DNA of 64,000 nucleotides from Candidatus Peregrinibacteria bacterium (GTDB lineage Bacteria > Patescibacteriota > Gracilibacteria > CAIRYL01 > GCA-016699755), in assembly GCA_016699755.1 (NCBI GenBank), contig CP065009.1, positions 1,496,579 to 1,560,578 of the forward strand, written 5' to 3'. How positions within the stretch are numbered: position 1 is the stretch's first letter; each line of letters begins with the position of its first letter. The notes beneath the pieces were generated by a model, which ran no database searches, was not told where the DNA came from, and was given only the letters and a program-made list of their open reading frames with translations. The position numbers and the translations under genes are program-made. Positions 1 to 7,592 of this stretch are shown here, in pieces.

Positions 1-695
1 TGGAAGTAGAGATTGTTCGGAACGTTTGTTTTGGATATGCCCCGTCGCTTTTTGCGAATGCTGAACACACGAGAAAAAAAGATCTTTATAAAATTTTTCA
101 AGAAATTAATGATTGGCTCGATCGTGCTTTAGAGGGAGTTTCAGACATACAACCCATTCTCTTCTCCGATCATATTGTCGATCCCAATAAGACGCTACCA
201 CCGAGTCTACGGTACCTTTGTAAAGATGGAGTACCAAGTGAAATTGATAAGTTGCGGGTGAAGCTTGGGCAATGTGGACTCAATGGAGAAAAAGTCTTCG
301 TGCCCGTTATTGCAATTCCTGCCAGTAGAATGGATCGTTTTACTGATAAAAACCGACATTTCGCATATCTCGATTTTGATGCGTTTCGTCGTCCTTTCCC
401 AGAAAATAAACAGCCAAAAAATCTCTATCCAACAAGAAAAGAACTCGAAGAAGATCTTCGTCGTTTTGTTCTCCGTTGGTATATCAAGAATTGTACAGAT
501 GCTCGTTTCTTTCCAAAAGATATTAATGCTATGGAGATTAGGCTTCCAGCACAAAATCCGAATAACTTTTTATTTCCCATGCCAGACGATGTTCAAGGAA
601 ATCAATTCCATTCACTAGACAAAAATCATCTCTTGGCCATTCTCGAAATTCCTGCAGGAGGTGTCGATCCACAGAGACCACTTTGTAAGTACTAA
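1..695 (+). CDS. Hypothetical protein, 5' end outside the window
   Basis: The reading frame is open from the first codon at position 3 to the TAA at 693-695, giving about 230 residues of a longer protein whose start lies upstream. I do not recognise the family. The visible part is soluble-looking, mixed alpha/beta, rich in charged residues and aromatic residues, with no membrane segment and no signal peptide in the part seen. It converges on the LOG-family gene on the other strand, with only five bases between the two stops. A TTG at 252 could start a shorter protein, but the frame upstream reads as normal coding sequence, so I treat it as internal. Confidence 0.6.
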   Translation, partial: EVEIVRNVCFGYAPSLFANAEHTRKKDLYKIFQEINDWLDRALEGVSDIQPILFSDHIVDPNKTLPPSLRYLCKDGVPSEIDKLRVKLGQCGLNGEKVFVPVIAIPASRMDRFTDKNRHFAYLDFDAFRRPFPENKQPKNLYPTRKELEEDLRRFVLRWYIKNCTDARFFPKDINAMEIRLPAQNPNNFLFPMPDDVQGNQFHSLDKNHLLAILEIPAGGVDPQRPLCKY

Positions 696-700
696 TCGTT

Positions 701-1435
701 CTATTCCACTTTTTGTTTTCCCTTTGCGAGATCCGATTTTGGCGGTGCTTCTTTTTTTGTCTCCTCAAGGCGATACGTTTTAAATGCTTGACGTTCTTCA
801 AGAGAGAGTTCTTGATAAGACTCATACTCTGGAAGAATAATATTCATGGCTTCGCTATTATTCTTTACGAGAAAGATATTCTCCATGTCTCCGGGGCTGA
901 TATATCCTTTTTCGAGAGGATATTCTCTTACCCATCTTAAAAATCCTTCCCACATATCTCCCATAAGAATAATGGGAATTTTTTTCATGTGTCGTACTTG
1001 CGTTAATTGCCATGAATAGGAAAGTTCGAGGCAGGTTCCCACTCCACCTGGCATAACAATAATAACATTTGCCATCGCCATAAAATGGTCGAGCCGATCG
1101 GAAAAATGCGTGAAATGTTTTCGGTAATCAAGATGTTTATTAACATTCTCTTCAAACGGAAGGTTAACTGTAAATCCGATAGAGTGTGAATCGTGGCTAT
1201 TTCGTCCAGCATGATGTCCCGCATTTGCCGCTTCCATAATCCCCGGACCTCCTCCGGTAACAATATCAATATTATGATGTGCTATTTTTCTCGAAAGCTC
1301 ATAAACTTGCTGATACCGCTCTCCTCCACGTCGTATTCGTGCAGATCCAAAAATAACCACTCGAAAGTGGGCAAGTCGAAGTTCAGATTCTACATCGACA
1401 GGAGATACAATAGAGAGAACGGTGTGTGGATCCAT
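701..1435 (-). CDS. LOG-family protein (putative nucleoside monophosphate phosphoribohydrolase)
   Basis: 244 residues. The Rossmann-like LOG fold is shown by GGGPGIMEA at about residues 61-69 and the hallmark PGGVGT (129-134) followed by Glu137, the PGGxGTxxE motif that holds the catalytic glutamate. LOG enzymes split a nucleoside 5'-monophosphate into free base and ribose phosphate; in plants and some bacteria this makes cytokinin, and in other bacteria the family acts on purine monophosphates such as AMP. The substrate here cannot be told from sequence. The N-terminal 25 residues are longer than in minimal LOG proteins. The gene is first in a leftward stretch with dprA, purE and purK upstream, so it sits beside purine synthesis genes. 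Confidence 0.85.
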   Translation of the reverse strand: MDPHTVLSIVSPVDVESELRLAHFRVVIFGSARIRRGGERYQQVYELSRKIAHHNIDIVTGGGPGIMEAANAGHHAGRNSHDSHSIGFTVNLPFEENVNKHLDYRKHFTHFSDRLDHFMAMANVIIVMPGGVGTCLELSYSWQLTQVRHMKKIPIILMGDMWEGFLRWVREYPLEKGYISPGDMENIFLVKNNSEAMNIILPEYESYQELSLEERQAFKTYRLEETKKEAPPKSDLAKGKQKVE

Positions 1436-1496
1436 AATCTTTTTGAAAAAGGCTTCCCCCTAGAATACCAGAATCTTGGGAAGTTTTCCACAAAAC

Positions 1497-2588
1497 TTAT
1501 GATTTTGCCCATCGATTTCCTCCAAATTGTGTGACAAAGCCTTTCATTTCTAAAATAGTAAGCGTGGAAGCAAATTGCGCCGAAGAAAATTCGCTTTTGC
1601 GCAAAAGATCATCAAAAAGTGTTGGTTCTTCGGGTAATAAATCGTAGACGGTTCGTTCTGCTCCATCCGGTGGAAAAAACTTTTGTACGGCATGTTGTGA
1701 TTCTATCGCCGGAGCGGCAATTTCTTCTAAAATATCTTCTGGAGTAAGAACGAGCTTTGCTTCCCCTTTTTGAATGAGTCGGTTCGGTCCAAGAGTAGTA
1801 GAAGAAGACGGACTTCCCGGAATAGCAAACACCTCACGGTTTTGGTCGAGTGCAAAGCGCGCAGTAATAAGTGAGCCACTTTTTTCTGCTCCCTCCACAA
1901 CAAGTGTTCCCAAAGAAAGCCCAGAAACAATACGATTTCGCCGAGGAAAATGGTAAGCGTGTGGTGGCGTTCCCGGAGGAAATTCCGAGAGAATAGCACC
2001 AGAAGCAAGAATATCTTCTGCAAGTTCGTGGTGTTCTGGCGGATAAATGGTGTCGATACCGCATCCGAGAACGGCAATAGTTCTTCCATTTTCTTGCAAG
2101 GTTTTTCGGTGTGCGAGTGCGTCGACACCGCGTGCCAATCCTGAAATAATCGTCATTCCTGCACGAACGAGTCCACTCACCATTCGTTCGGTCATCTGTT
2201 TTCCGTGTGCTGAAATACGCCGCGTTCCTACAACTGCTAAAGAAAACTGATCTTCTGTTTGAATTTCTCCTCGGCAGAAGAGGAATATTGGAGGAGAAGT
2301 AATGTTTTTGAGTCGCTGAGGATAGGCATCATCTTCCCAAAAAATGAGTGACGCACCACATTTTTCCAGAGATGCAAAAAACTTTTGAGGATTTGCCGAT
2401 TTTTTGCGTTCCAAAAAAAGTGCCGTCGCTTTTTCGCCAAGTCCGGCAGTAAGAAATTCTTTTGCGTTGTCGCAATCCCATGCCGATTTCAGGCTTCCAA
2501 AATAATTTCGAAAGAGTGAGAGCCGCGGAACACTAAGCATATCCGTTTCTGCAAAACCGGCGAGTATTTCGCGCGATTCAGACGACAT
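1497..2588 (-). CDS. dprA: DNA-processing protein DprA
   Basis: 363 residues if started at the ATG whose first base is 2588; the frame is open further upstream but that would overlap most of purE, so this start, which overlaps the purE stop by 11 bases, is preferred. DprA binds single-stranded DNA entering during natural transformation and loads RecA. The Rossmann core is clear: GTRRISAHG, then [20 protein letters not shown], the FPRRNRI segment and [13 protein letters not shown]. The C-terminal 60 residues form the winged-helix domain found in many DprA proteins. It is translationally coupled to purE. Its presence fits natural competence, though no other competence gene is in the window. Confidence 0.93.
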   Translation of the reverse strand: MSSESREILAGFAETDMLSVPRLSLFRNYFGSLKSAWDCDNAKEFLTAGLGEKATALFLERKKSANPQKFFASLEKCGASLIFWEDDAYPQRLKNITSPPIFLFCRGEIQTEDQFSLAVVGTRRISAHGKQMTERMVSGLVRAGMTIISGLARGVDALAHRKTLQENGRTIAVLGCGIDTIYPPEHHELAEDILASGAILSEFPPGTPPHAYHFPRRNRIVSGLSLGTLVVEGAEKSGSLITARFALDQNREVFAIPGSPSSSTTLGPNRLIQKGEAKLVLTPEDILEEIAAPAIESQHAVQKFFPPDGAERTVYDLLPEEPTLFDDLLRKSEFSSAQFASTLTILEMKGFVTQFGGNRWAKS

Positions 2589-3114
2589 TCGACTCTTGAG
2601 AAAGGATACTTTGCATTCCTTCCCACTGGAGTTTTTCATCTCCTTGCTGAACTTTTTGTGCGAGTGACTCTTGATAATTTTGTAGCTTCTGAAGAAGTTC
2701 TGTATTGGATGTTGCGAGAATTTTTGTGGCAAGAATCCCAGCGTTTTGTGCGGCGTTGAGCGCAACAGTCGCCACGGGAATGCCGTTTGGCATTTGGAGA
2801 ATAGAGAGAATAGAATCCCATCCATCTAAACTATTTGACGACTTTACCGGAACACCAATTACGGGAAGTGGTGTGAGTGAAGCCACCATTCCCGGAAGAT
2901 GTGCGGCACCTCCTGCTCCGGCAATAATAACGCGCAAACCACGTTTTTCTGCGGTTTTTGCATATTCAAACATTCGCTCTGGTGTGCGATGTGCGGAAAC
3001 AATAGCAACCTCGTGTGAAACGCCAAATTCTTTCAAAATATCCGCCGCCTTCGAAAGTACGGGAAGATCGGATGCGCTTCCCATAATGATGCCAACGAGC
3101 GGAGCAGAATTCAT
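2578..3114 (-). CDS. purE: N5-carboxyaminoimidazole ribonucleotide mutase (PurE)
   Basis: 178 residues, slightly longer than the usual 160-170. PurE class I moves the carboxyl group of N5-CAIR to carbon 4 of the imidazole ring in purine synthesis, using the product of PurK. Seen in sequence: MGSASDLP near the N-terminus (substrate phosphate binding), SAHRTPERM around residue 40 with the catalytic histidine, and [14 protein letters not shown]. Class I identity agrees with purK lying directly upstream with a 9-base gap, so the two catalyse successive steps. The C-terminal ten residues are coded over the dprA start. Confidence 0.95.
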   Translation of the reverse strand: MNSAPLVGIIMGSASDLPVLSKAADILKEFGVSHEVAIVSAHRTPERMFEYAKTAEKRGLRVIIAGAGGAAHLPGMVASLTPLPVIGVPVKSSNSLDGWDSILSILQMPNGIPVATVALNAAQNAGILATKILATSNTELLQKLQNYQESLAQKVQQGDEKLQWEGMQSILSQESNVV

Positions 3115-3123
3115 ACTCCTATA

Positions 3124-4266
3124 TTACCGATTCTCTTTCGAGCGAGCAATAACACGAAGATTTTTTTGAAGGATCTGCGCTTTTTCCATGGCTTCTTTTT
3201 GTGTTTCCCCCAAAATAGTGATGTGCCCCATTTTGCGAAAAGGACGAGTTTCTGCTTTGCCATACCAATGGAGAAAAACATTTTTTTCTGCAAGAACTTC
3301 TGAAATCCCTTCGAGATACGCCAAACCGCTTTCTCCCTCTGCTCCCAGGAGATTCATCATCACTGCCGGATATTTTGTTTCCGTTGAACCGAGTGGAAGC
3401 CCAAGGACTGCTCGTAAATGCTGTTCGAATTGAGAAGTATTATTTCCTTCAATGGTATGATGTCCGCTGTTATGTGGACGTGGCGCAATTTCATTGACGA
3501 GGATTTTTCCTTCAAGAGTCACAAACATTTCCACCGCAAGAATTCCCACCATTCCCAGTTTTTCTGTGAGCTCCCGAGCGATAGAAATCGCTTCTGTTTC
3601 CACTTTTTCCGAAAGATTCGCCGGAGCATGCAAAAATTCTACGAGATGTTTTGTGGGATGAAAATCGAGTTCCACCACGGGAAAGTGCGCCATCTCACCA
3701 TTTGTGGAGCGTGCCACGAGCACGGAAATTTCTTTTTCTGCCGGAATAAATTTTTCCAACACACTTGGTTCGTCAAATGCCTCTTGAATATTTGTGGCAG
3801 AGGCTATTTTCCGAACACCTTGTCCGTCGTAGCCGGAGCGACGTTTTTTGTGAAATGCCGGAAGAAAATCCACATAATTTTGAACATCATTTCGAGATTC
3901 TGTGAGAAAAAATTCTGCTGTAGGAATTCCATTTTTCCGGTAAAACTCTTTTTGAAAGCCCTTGTCCTGAACCATTCTGAGAATACTAGGAGAAGGGGAG
4001 ACTGGAATCCCTTCCGCAACAAGTTGCTCCAAGGCATCCACATTCACATGTTCGAATTCGAGCGTCACGGCATCGCAGGTTCGCCCAAAATTGAGTACCG
4101 TTTCAAAATCGAGTGGATCGCCACACGTGAACACATTGGCAAGATGTGCGCACGGTGCAGAAGGATTGTTATCGAGTACATGAAATGAAATGCCCCAGTC
4201 CATGCCAGACTGAATGAGCATACGCCCGAGTTGTCCTCCGGTAATCAGCCCAAGACGAGTTCCAAT
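3124..4266 (-). CDS. purK: N5-carboxyaminoimidazole ribonucleotide synthase (PurK), start codon unclear
   Basis: ATP-grasp enzyme that carboxylates AIR with bicarbonate and ATP. The body is typical: LEFEHVNVDAL, FLPAFHKKRRSGYDGQG, EKFIPAEKEISVLVAR, ILAVEMF and NEIAPRPHNSGHHTIEG. The first ATG in frame (4219-4221) would begin inside the conserved N-terminal motif GGQLGRML. Upstream codons read TRLGLITGGQLGR, as the family requires, and the frame stays open to a TAG at 4297-4299, yet it contains no ATG, GTG or TTG. The ATT at 4264-4266 would place the motif at the usual distance from the start; I use it tentatively. CTG at 4246-4248 is another choice. A sequencing error or a real rare start cannot be separated here. 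The gene is coupled to purE. Confidence 0.85.
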   Translation of the reverse strand: MGTRLGLITGGQLGRMLIQSGMDWGISFHVLDNNPSAPCAHLANVFTCGDPLDFETVLNFGRTCDAVTLEFEHVNVDALEQLVAEGIPVSPSPSILRMVQDKGFQKEFYRKNGIPTAEFFLTESRNDVQNYVDFLPAFHKKRRSGYDGQGVRKIASATNIQEAFDEPSVLEKFIPAEKEISVLVARSTNGEMAHFPVVELDFHPTKHLVEFLHAPANLSEKVETEAISIARELTEKLGMVGILAVEMFVTLEGKILVNEIAPRPHNSGHHTIEGNNTSQFEQHLRAVLGLPLGSTETKYPAVMMNLLGAEGESGLAYLEGISEVLAEKNVFLHWYGKAETRPFRKMGHITILGETQKEAMEKAQILQKNLRVIARSKENR

Positions 4267-4298
4267 ATTGAAAGAAATGATGTGAAAAAAGTGATTCT

Positions 4299-4327
4299 AT
4301 TGTGGCGAAGTTGCTGGTGAGAGTCAA
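4299..4327 (-). promoter_or_regulatory. Possible promoter for purK-purE-dprA
   Basis: On the minus strand TTGACT (4322-4327) is followed after 17 bases by CACAAT (4299-4304). The same CACAAT-type -10 occurs before gyrA. A transcript from here would begin about 30 bases before the proposed purK start. No Shine-Dalgarno sequence is visible. Confidence 0.4.
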
Positions 4328-4347
4328 AAAGAGTGAGTGTAGATGAC

Positions 4348-5370
4348 CTAAAATTTTTTCAGACAATCTCCTATCATAAGCAGGACTTTTTCAGAAACCG
4401 CTAATTTCAAAAGATACTTTTCCAATGCTTCTTTCGTGCCAAATGTTTGTATAGCTGAGGGAAAATCGATTTTAGGAATTGCTAATAATTGCAACGATTC
4501 CGTTTTGACATTGTTAAGTACAGTTTCGGGAAGTGTATCGGCATTGCGAATAATTTTTTCTTTTTCAATGTCTGTTGGTGTAGAATGAAGGACAAAACTT
4601 ATCTCATATCTTTTTTTTTGAATCAGATTCTTTTCGGGTTTTCCTGTTAAAAAATCATTTGTTATCAGAAGCTTCACCAATTTTTTCTTGTCTTCTTCGG
4701 CTTTGAATTCTCTTGTTAAAAAATCATTTGTTACCCCTTCTAATCGAGGGTGACTTTTAGGATCACTTCCGTATCTTGAAATTATATGTGGTACCAGATT
4801 GTGATTTTGTCCTAAAAAAATTGCGATTTTTTCTCCTGGACTTTTCTTTAAAAAATCTTGAACTAAATCCATGAGCAATCTTTCCTGACCATCCATATAC
4901 ATTTTTTTTGTCTCGTCGGTGTCCCCCTCTCTCTCCAGCTGATTTGTCATTTCTTTTGTCCATTCTGGTGTTGTTGCATTATGAAGAACTGTATTTGAAG
5001 AATTGAGGGCGTAGTGCAAAAAAGGAGCACCTATAAAAGCCAAACAGAAAAATTGGGCTTCCGTATACTCTTCAATAGAGTATGGGTCATGAGGAAGATC
5101 ATCCAAAAATTCCTTCCTTATTCTTTCTGCATACCTCTCAACATCGAATGAAGAATGAAGTCCTTCAACAAATAAATGTTTTATCTCCATTCTGCTGAGT
5201 TTCAAGAGAAGATGAGCTTGTGATTTTCCTGCAATAACGTTCAATTCCCTTGGATTTTCATTTCTCCAATGTATTTGATGCATATGAACAAGCGTTCCTA
5301 GATTTGAGTTCCCCACAAGGAAGACCCCTCTTTCAACTTCGGGATTCTTAGGATTATCTACGCTCATCAT
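4348..5370 (-). CDS. Hypothetical protein, faint TraB/ChaN-like pattern
   Basis: 340 residues, soluble, no signal peptide or membrane segment evident. I do not recognise it with certainty. Three short motifs, VFLVGNSNLGTLVH near the N-terminus, KHLFVEGLHSS about residue 70 and IAIFLGQNHNLV about residue 180, are spaced like the Gly-His, Glu and Gly-His motifs of the TraB/PrgY/ChaN/EreA superfamily of putative metal-dependent hydrolases; this is a weak resemblance. A local duplication repeats the residues TNDFLT, and the DNA carries an identical 19-bp repeat at 4647-4665 and 4713-4731. It stands alone between purK and dps on the same strand, with a strong hairpin upstream. Confidence 0.65.
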   Translation of the reverse strand: MMSVDNPKNPEVERGVFLVGNSNLGTLVHMHQIHWRNENPRELNVIAGKSQAHLLLKLSRMEIKHLFVEGLHSSFDVERYAERIRKEFLDDLPHDPYSIEEYTEAQFFCLAFIGAPFLHYALNSSNTVLHNATTPEWTKEMTNQLEREGDTDETKKMYMDGQERLLMDLVQDFLKKSPGEKIAIFLGQNHNLVPHIISRYGSDPKSHPRLEGVTNDFLTREFKAEEDKKKLVKLLITNDFLTGKPEKNLIQKKRYEISFVLHSTPTDIEKEKIIRNADTLPETVLNNVKTESLQLLAIPKIDFPSAIQTFGTKEALEKYLLKLAVSEKVLLMIGDCLKKF

Positions 5371-5491
5371 CTATAAAAATAGAAAAATGTTATATTTTTT
5401 AAACACTTTTTATTTTTCTGTCAATACCATTCTCCTAAAAAACACCCAATTTCTGCTGGAGTATAGTTCACTGCGCTCTAAATGGAATCCA

Positions 5492-5521
5492 AATAACCCC
5501 GTACTGAAGTACAGGGTTATT
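5492..5521. terminator. Strong hairpin downstream of dps
   Basis: Inverted repeat AATAACCC / GGGTTATT enclosing a second perfect part GTACT-ga-AGTAC, one C-A mismatch between them. It lies 37 bases past the dps stop. There is no clear T-run on either side, so it may be a transcript-stabilising or factor-dependent end rather than a classical intrinsic terminator. An 11-base word, TTCTGCTGGA plus neighbours, is repeated on both flanks (about 5451 and 5529). No gene is seen in 5371-5557. Confidence 0.45.
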
Positions 5522-5557
5522 AGAATCTCTTCTGCTGGAACGGAGTTACACTATTTC

Positions 5558-5992
5558 TTACGCACCTTTCATGCTCTTCATCATCCAAAGTGTTTTTTCG
5601 TGTCCTTCCATGAGAGTGAGTAAAAAGCCTTCGAGCGTGTCGTTTTCTTCATTCTGTGCAGATTTTACCACGGCTTTCAGACTTGCGAGCAATTTCTCCA
5701 AATCGCTTGTGAGTATGCCGAGCATTTTTTCGGCATCGGGAATAGTGTTTTCTTCTTGTATGGTGGCAGAAGCAATCATCTCTCCGTATCCGTGAGGAGC
5801 CATTTCTCCTTGAATGCGAATTTGCTCGGCGATTTGATCAATCTCATTCCAGAGCGTTGTATAGAGCGTTTCAAAAAATATATGAAGCTCTTGAAAGCGT
5901 GGTCCAGTAATGTTCCAGTGAAATGAATGGGTTTTTGAATAGAGTGCTGCAGTATCAGCAAGCGCTTTTTTCAGTAAAAGAATAGTATTCAT
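5558..5992 (-). CDS. dps: Dps-family ferritin-like protein
   Basis: 144 residues from the ATG at 5990-5992; an in-frame ATG 15 codons upstream exists but adds residues foreign to the family. Dps proteins form 12-subunit shells that oxidise iron with hydrogen peroxide, store it and protect DNA. The intersubunit ferroxidase ligands are present with the correct spacing: His25 in HSFHWN, His37 in ELHIFF, Glu41, Asp52 and Glu56. The usual GPRFxxLHxxFE signature is intact. The C-terminal part is acidic and helical without a lysine-rich DNA-binding tail, so direct DNA binding is doubtful. It is monocistronic or read with ilvN, which ends 58 bases upstream. Confidence 0.92.
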   Translation of the reverse strand: MNTILLLKKALADTAALYSKTHSFHWNITGPRFQELHIFFETLYTTLWNEIDQIAEQIRIQGEMAPHGYGEMIASATIQEENTIPDAEKMLGILTSDLEKLLASLKAVVKSAQNEENDTLEGFLLTLMEGHEKTLWMMKSMKGA

Positions 5993-6050
5993 GATTTTCG
6001 TGAAAAAGAAAGCATTCCAAGAGGAATTGTATTCCAAGAAAATATGTTCT

Positions 6051-6566
6051 TCAATGCTCTTTCTCTTTTATTTTAATCTCTCCGCTTTTTCCGCGATTCA
6101 TTGAGGTCACTCCTGTTCGTACCATTTCTTTTATGCCAAAAGGGCGCATGGCTTCTATAAAGGCTTCTATTTTTTGTGGACGACTGGTGAGTTCAAAAAT
6201 AAGACAATCCGGAGAAATATCGACCGCTTTGGCGCGAAAAACATCAGAAAATTGCATCACTTCTGCACGCGTGCTTTTGGTTGCGTGAATTTTGAGGAGA
6301 ATGGTTTCGCGAATTACTGTTTCATCATGAGTGACATCTGAAACTTTGAGTACGTTAATAATCTTATACAGTTGTTTAATCACCTGTTCGACATTCGTTT
6401 TACTACCATCAACAACAATCGTCATGCGTGAAACATCTGGATTTTCTGTGCGCCCGACATTGAGCGAATCGATATTAAATCGACGTTTTCGGAAAAGCGA
6501 TGAAATTCGGTTTAAAACGCCAGATTTATTTTCTACAAGGGCAACGAGAATATGATGTTGGTTCAT
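6051..6566 (-). CDS. ilvN: Acetolactate synthase small (regulatory) subunit
   Basis: 171 residues, normal for the longer IlvN/IlvH type. It carries an N-terminal ACT domain (about residues 3-75: ILVALVENKSGVLNRISSLF, RRFNIDSLNVG) and the C-terminal ACT-like half (KIHATKSTRAEV, SPDCLIFELTS). The subunit binds valine and controls the catalytic subunit IlvB at the first step of branched-chain amino acid synthesis. No ilvB lies in the window, so the partner must be elsewhere or missing. The gene is preceded by an unusually long leader (see the region at 6567-6840). Confidence 0.93.
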   Translation of the reverse strand: MNQHHILVALVENKSGVLNRISSLFRKRRFNIDSLNVGRTENPDVSRMTIVVDGSKTNVEQVIKQLYKIINVLKVSDVTHDETVIRETILLKIHATKSTRAEVMQFSDVFRAKAVDISPDCLIFELTSRPQKIEAFIEAMRPFGIKEMVRTGVTSMNRGKSGEIKIKEKEH

Positions 6567-6840
6567 GTAAAAAAGACATCATTTTTTATTTTGGAGGATT
6601 TTTGAGGGTTTTTCAAATATATTCAGAATATACGGTTTCTTTTGGAAATACCCCTTCGTACACTATTTTTTGTAGTTTCCGAAAAACATTAAGTTTGACC
6701 GAAGACTAATGCCTTCGCGTGTTTCCAGTTTTATTTTTCTATATGTGTTCATTGTATCATAAATTAAAAAAATAAAGAATGTAAAGTTGCTCTAACAAGG
6801 AAAAGAATAAGGTGGTCATTTCCTGTGAAAAGCGTATATT
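6567..6840 (-). promoter_or_regulatory. ilvN promoter and long leader
   Basis: On the minus strand TTTACA (6780-6785), an 18-base spacer and TATGAT (6756-6761) resemble a sigma-70 promoter. The transcript would carry about 180 bases before ilvN. The leader has a small hairpin, CGAAG-gcattagt-CTTCG (around 6700-6718), and a 29-codon open frame in its first half that is not especially rich in Ile, Leu or Val. No recognised riboswitch or T-box is seen. On the plus strand nothing but the start region of the next gene is apparent. Confidence 0.35.
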
Positions 6841-7584
6841 TTGGGAGATAATTTTCTGAAAGAAATCTTGGATATTACTCCTACAGATTGGGCAATGATT
6901 TTCTTGGTTGCGGTTGGTTTTTCGGTCGTTTTTTTCCGAGGGATTTACCAAATACTCGTTCTATTCCGAAAAAAGAGGGAGCAGAACAATTCACTTTTCA
7001 GGAAAATTGCGAATGGAGTTCTTCTTCCCATGAATTACTATGCTATGTTTCAGCAGAGAAGAAGGGAAAAAAATCTCCCCCTCTATTTTCGCTTTTTTCT
7101 CGCATTTACAAGGCAATGTAGCAGAATTCCACTCTTCCACTTTATTCCCAAGTTTATTGTTGCCACTACCAGTGAATTTCTTGTGTATTTTTTTACTGGT
7201 GAAGACATTCTCACCGGTATTGTTTCTCTCTGGAGCATAACGTTTTTTGTAGTTATTACGATTGTTGAGGGAAAACTTGGCGAACTAGAAGAAGAAATGA
7301 TTACGACAGTGAATAAGTTTTTCCTCTTTTCTGTTTCGTGGCTTACCTTTGGAGCTATTATTATAGGACTCTTTTTCTGGAGTTTTGTTCTTCCATTTTT
7401 TGATAATGCCTTCTGGCATTTTATTGCTAAAATGGCGATTCTCTTTAATTCGTATCTCGAGCAGGGATGGTTCTTTTTTTGGAATATGCATCCTGTCATC
7501 ATCCTTTTTTGTTTTTTGATTCTCATTGTGTACATTAGTACATCGCTTGCGCTTTCGCGCCGATTGGGAAATGTGCAAGAGTGA
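6841..7584 (+). CDS. Hypothetical polytopic membrane protein
   Basis: About 247 residues if started at the TTG at 6841; a TTG or ATG some 10-18 codons later is possible. I do not recognise the family. There are four to five hydrophobic stretches: about residues 18-40, a longer pair between 100 and 145, 160-185, and 220-240, separated by short basic loops, which suggests an inner-membrane protein with cytosolic positive loops. It is divergent from ilvN and converges on priA with nine bases between stops. Function unknown. Confidence 0.6.
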   Translation: MGDNFLKEILDITPTDWAMIFLVAVGFSVVFFRGIYQILVLFRKKREQNNSLFRKIANGVLLPMNYYAMFQQRRREKNLPLYFRFFLAFTRQCSRIPLFHFIPKFIVATTSEFLVYFFTGEDILTGIVSLWSITFFVVITIVEGKLGELEEEMITTVNKFFLFSVSWLTFGAIIIGLFFWSFVLPFFDNAFWHFIAKMAILFNSYLEQGWFFFWNMHPVIILFCFLILIVYISTSLALSRRLGNVQE

Positions 7585-7592
7585 TATGATTC

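Noticed and set aside
3418..4188. A 256-codon frame on the plus strand
   Set aside because: It overlaps purK on the opposite strand, and its residues are dominated by Phe, His and Arg from complementary codons. No motif.
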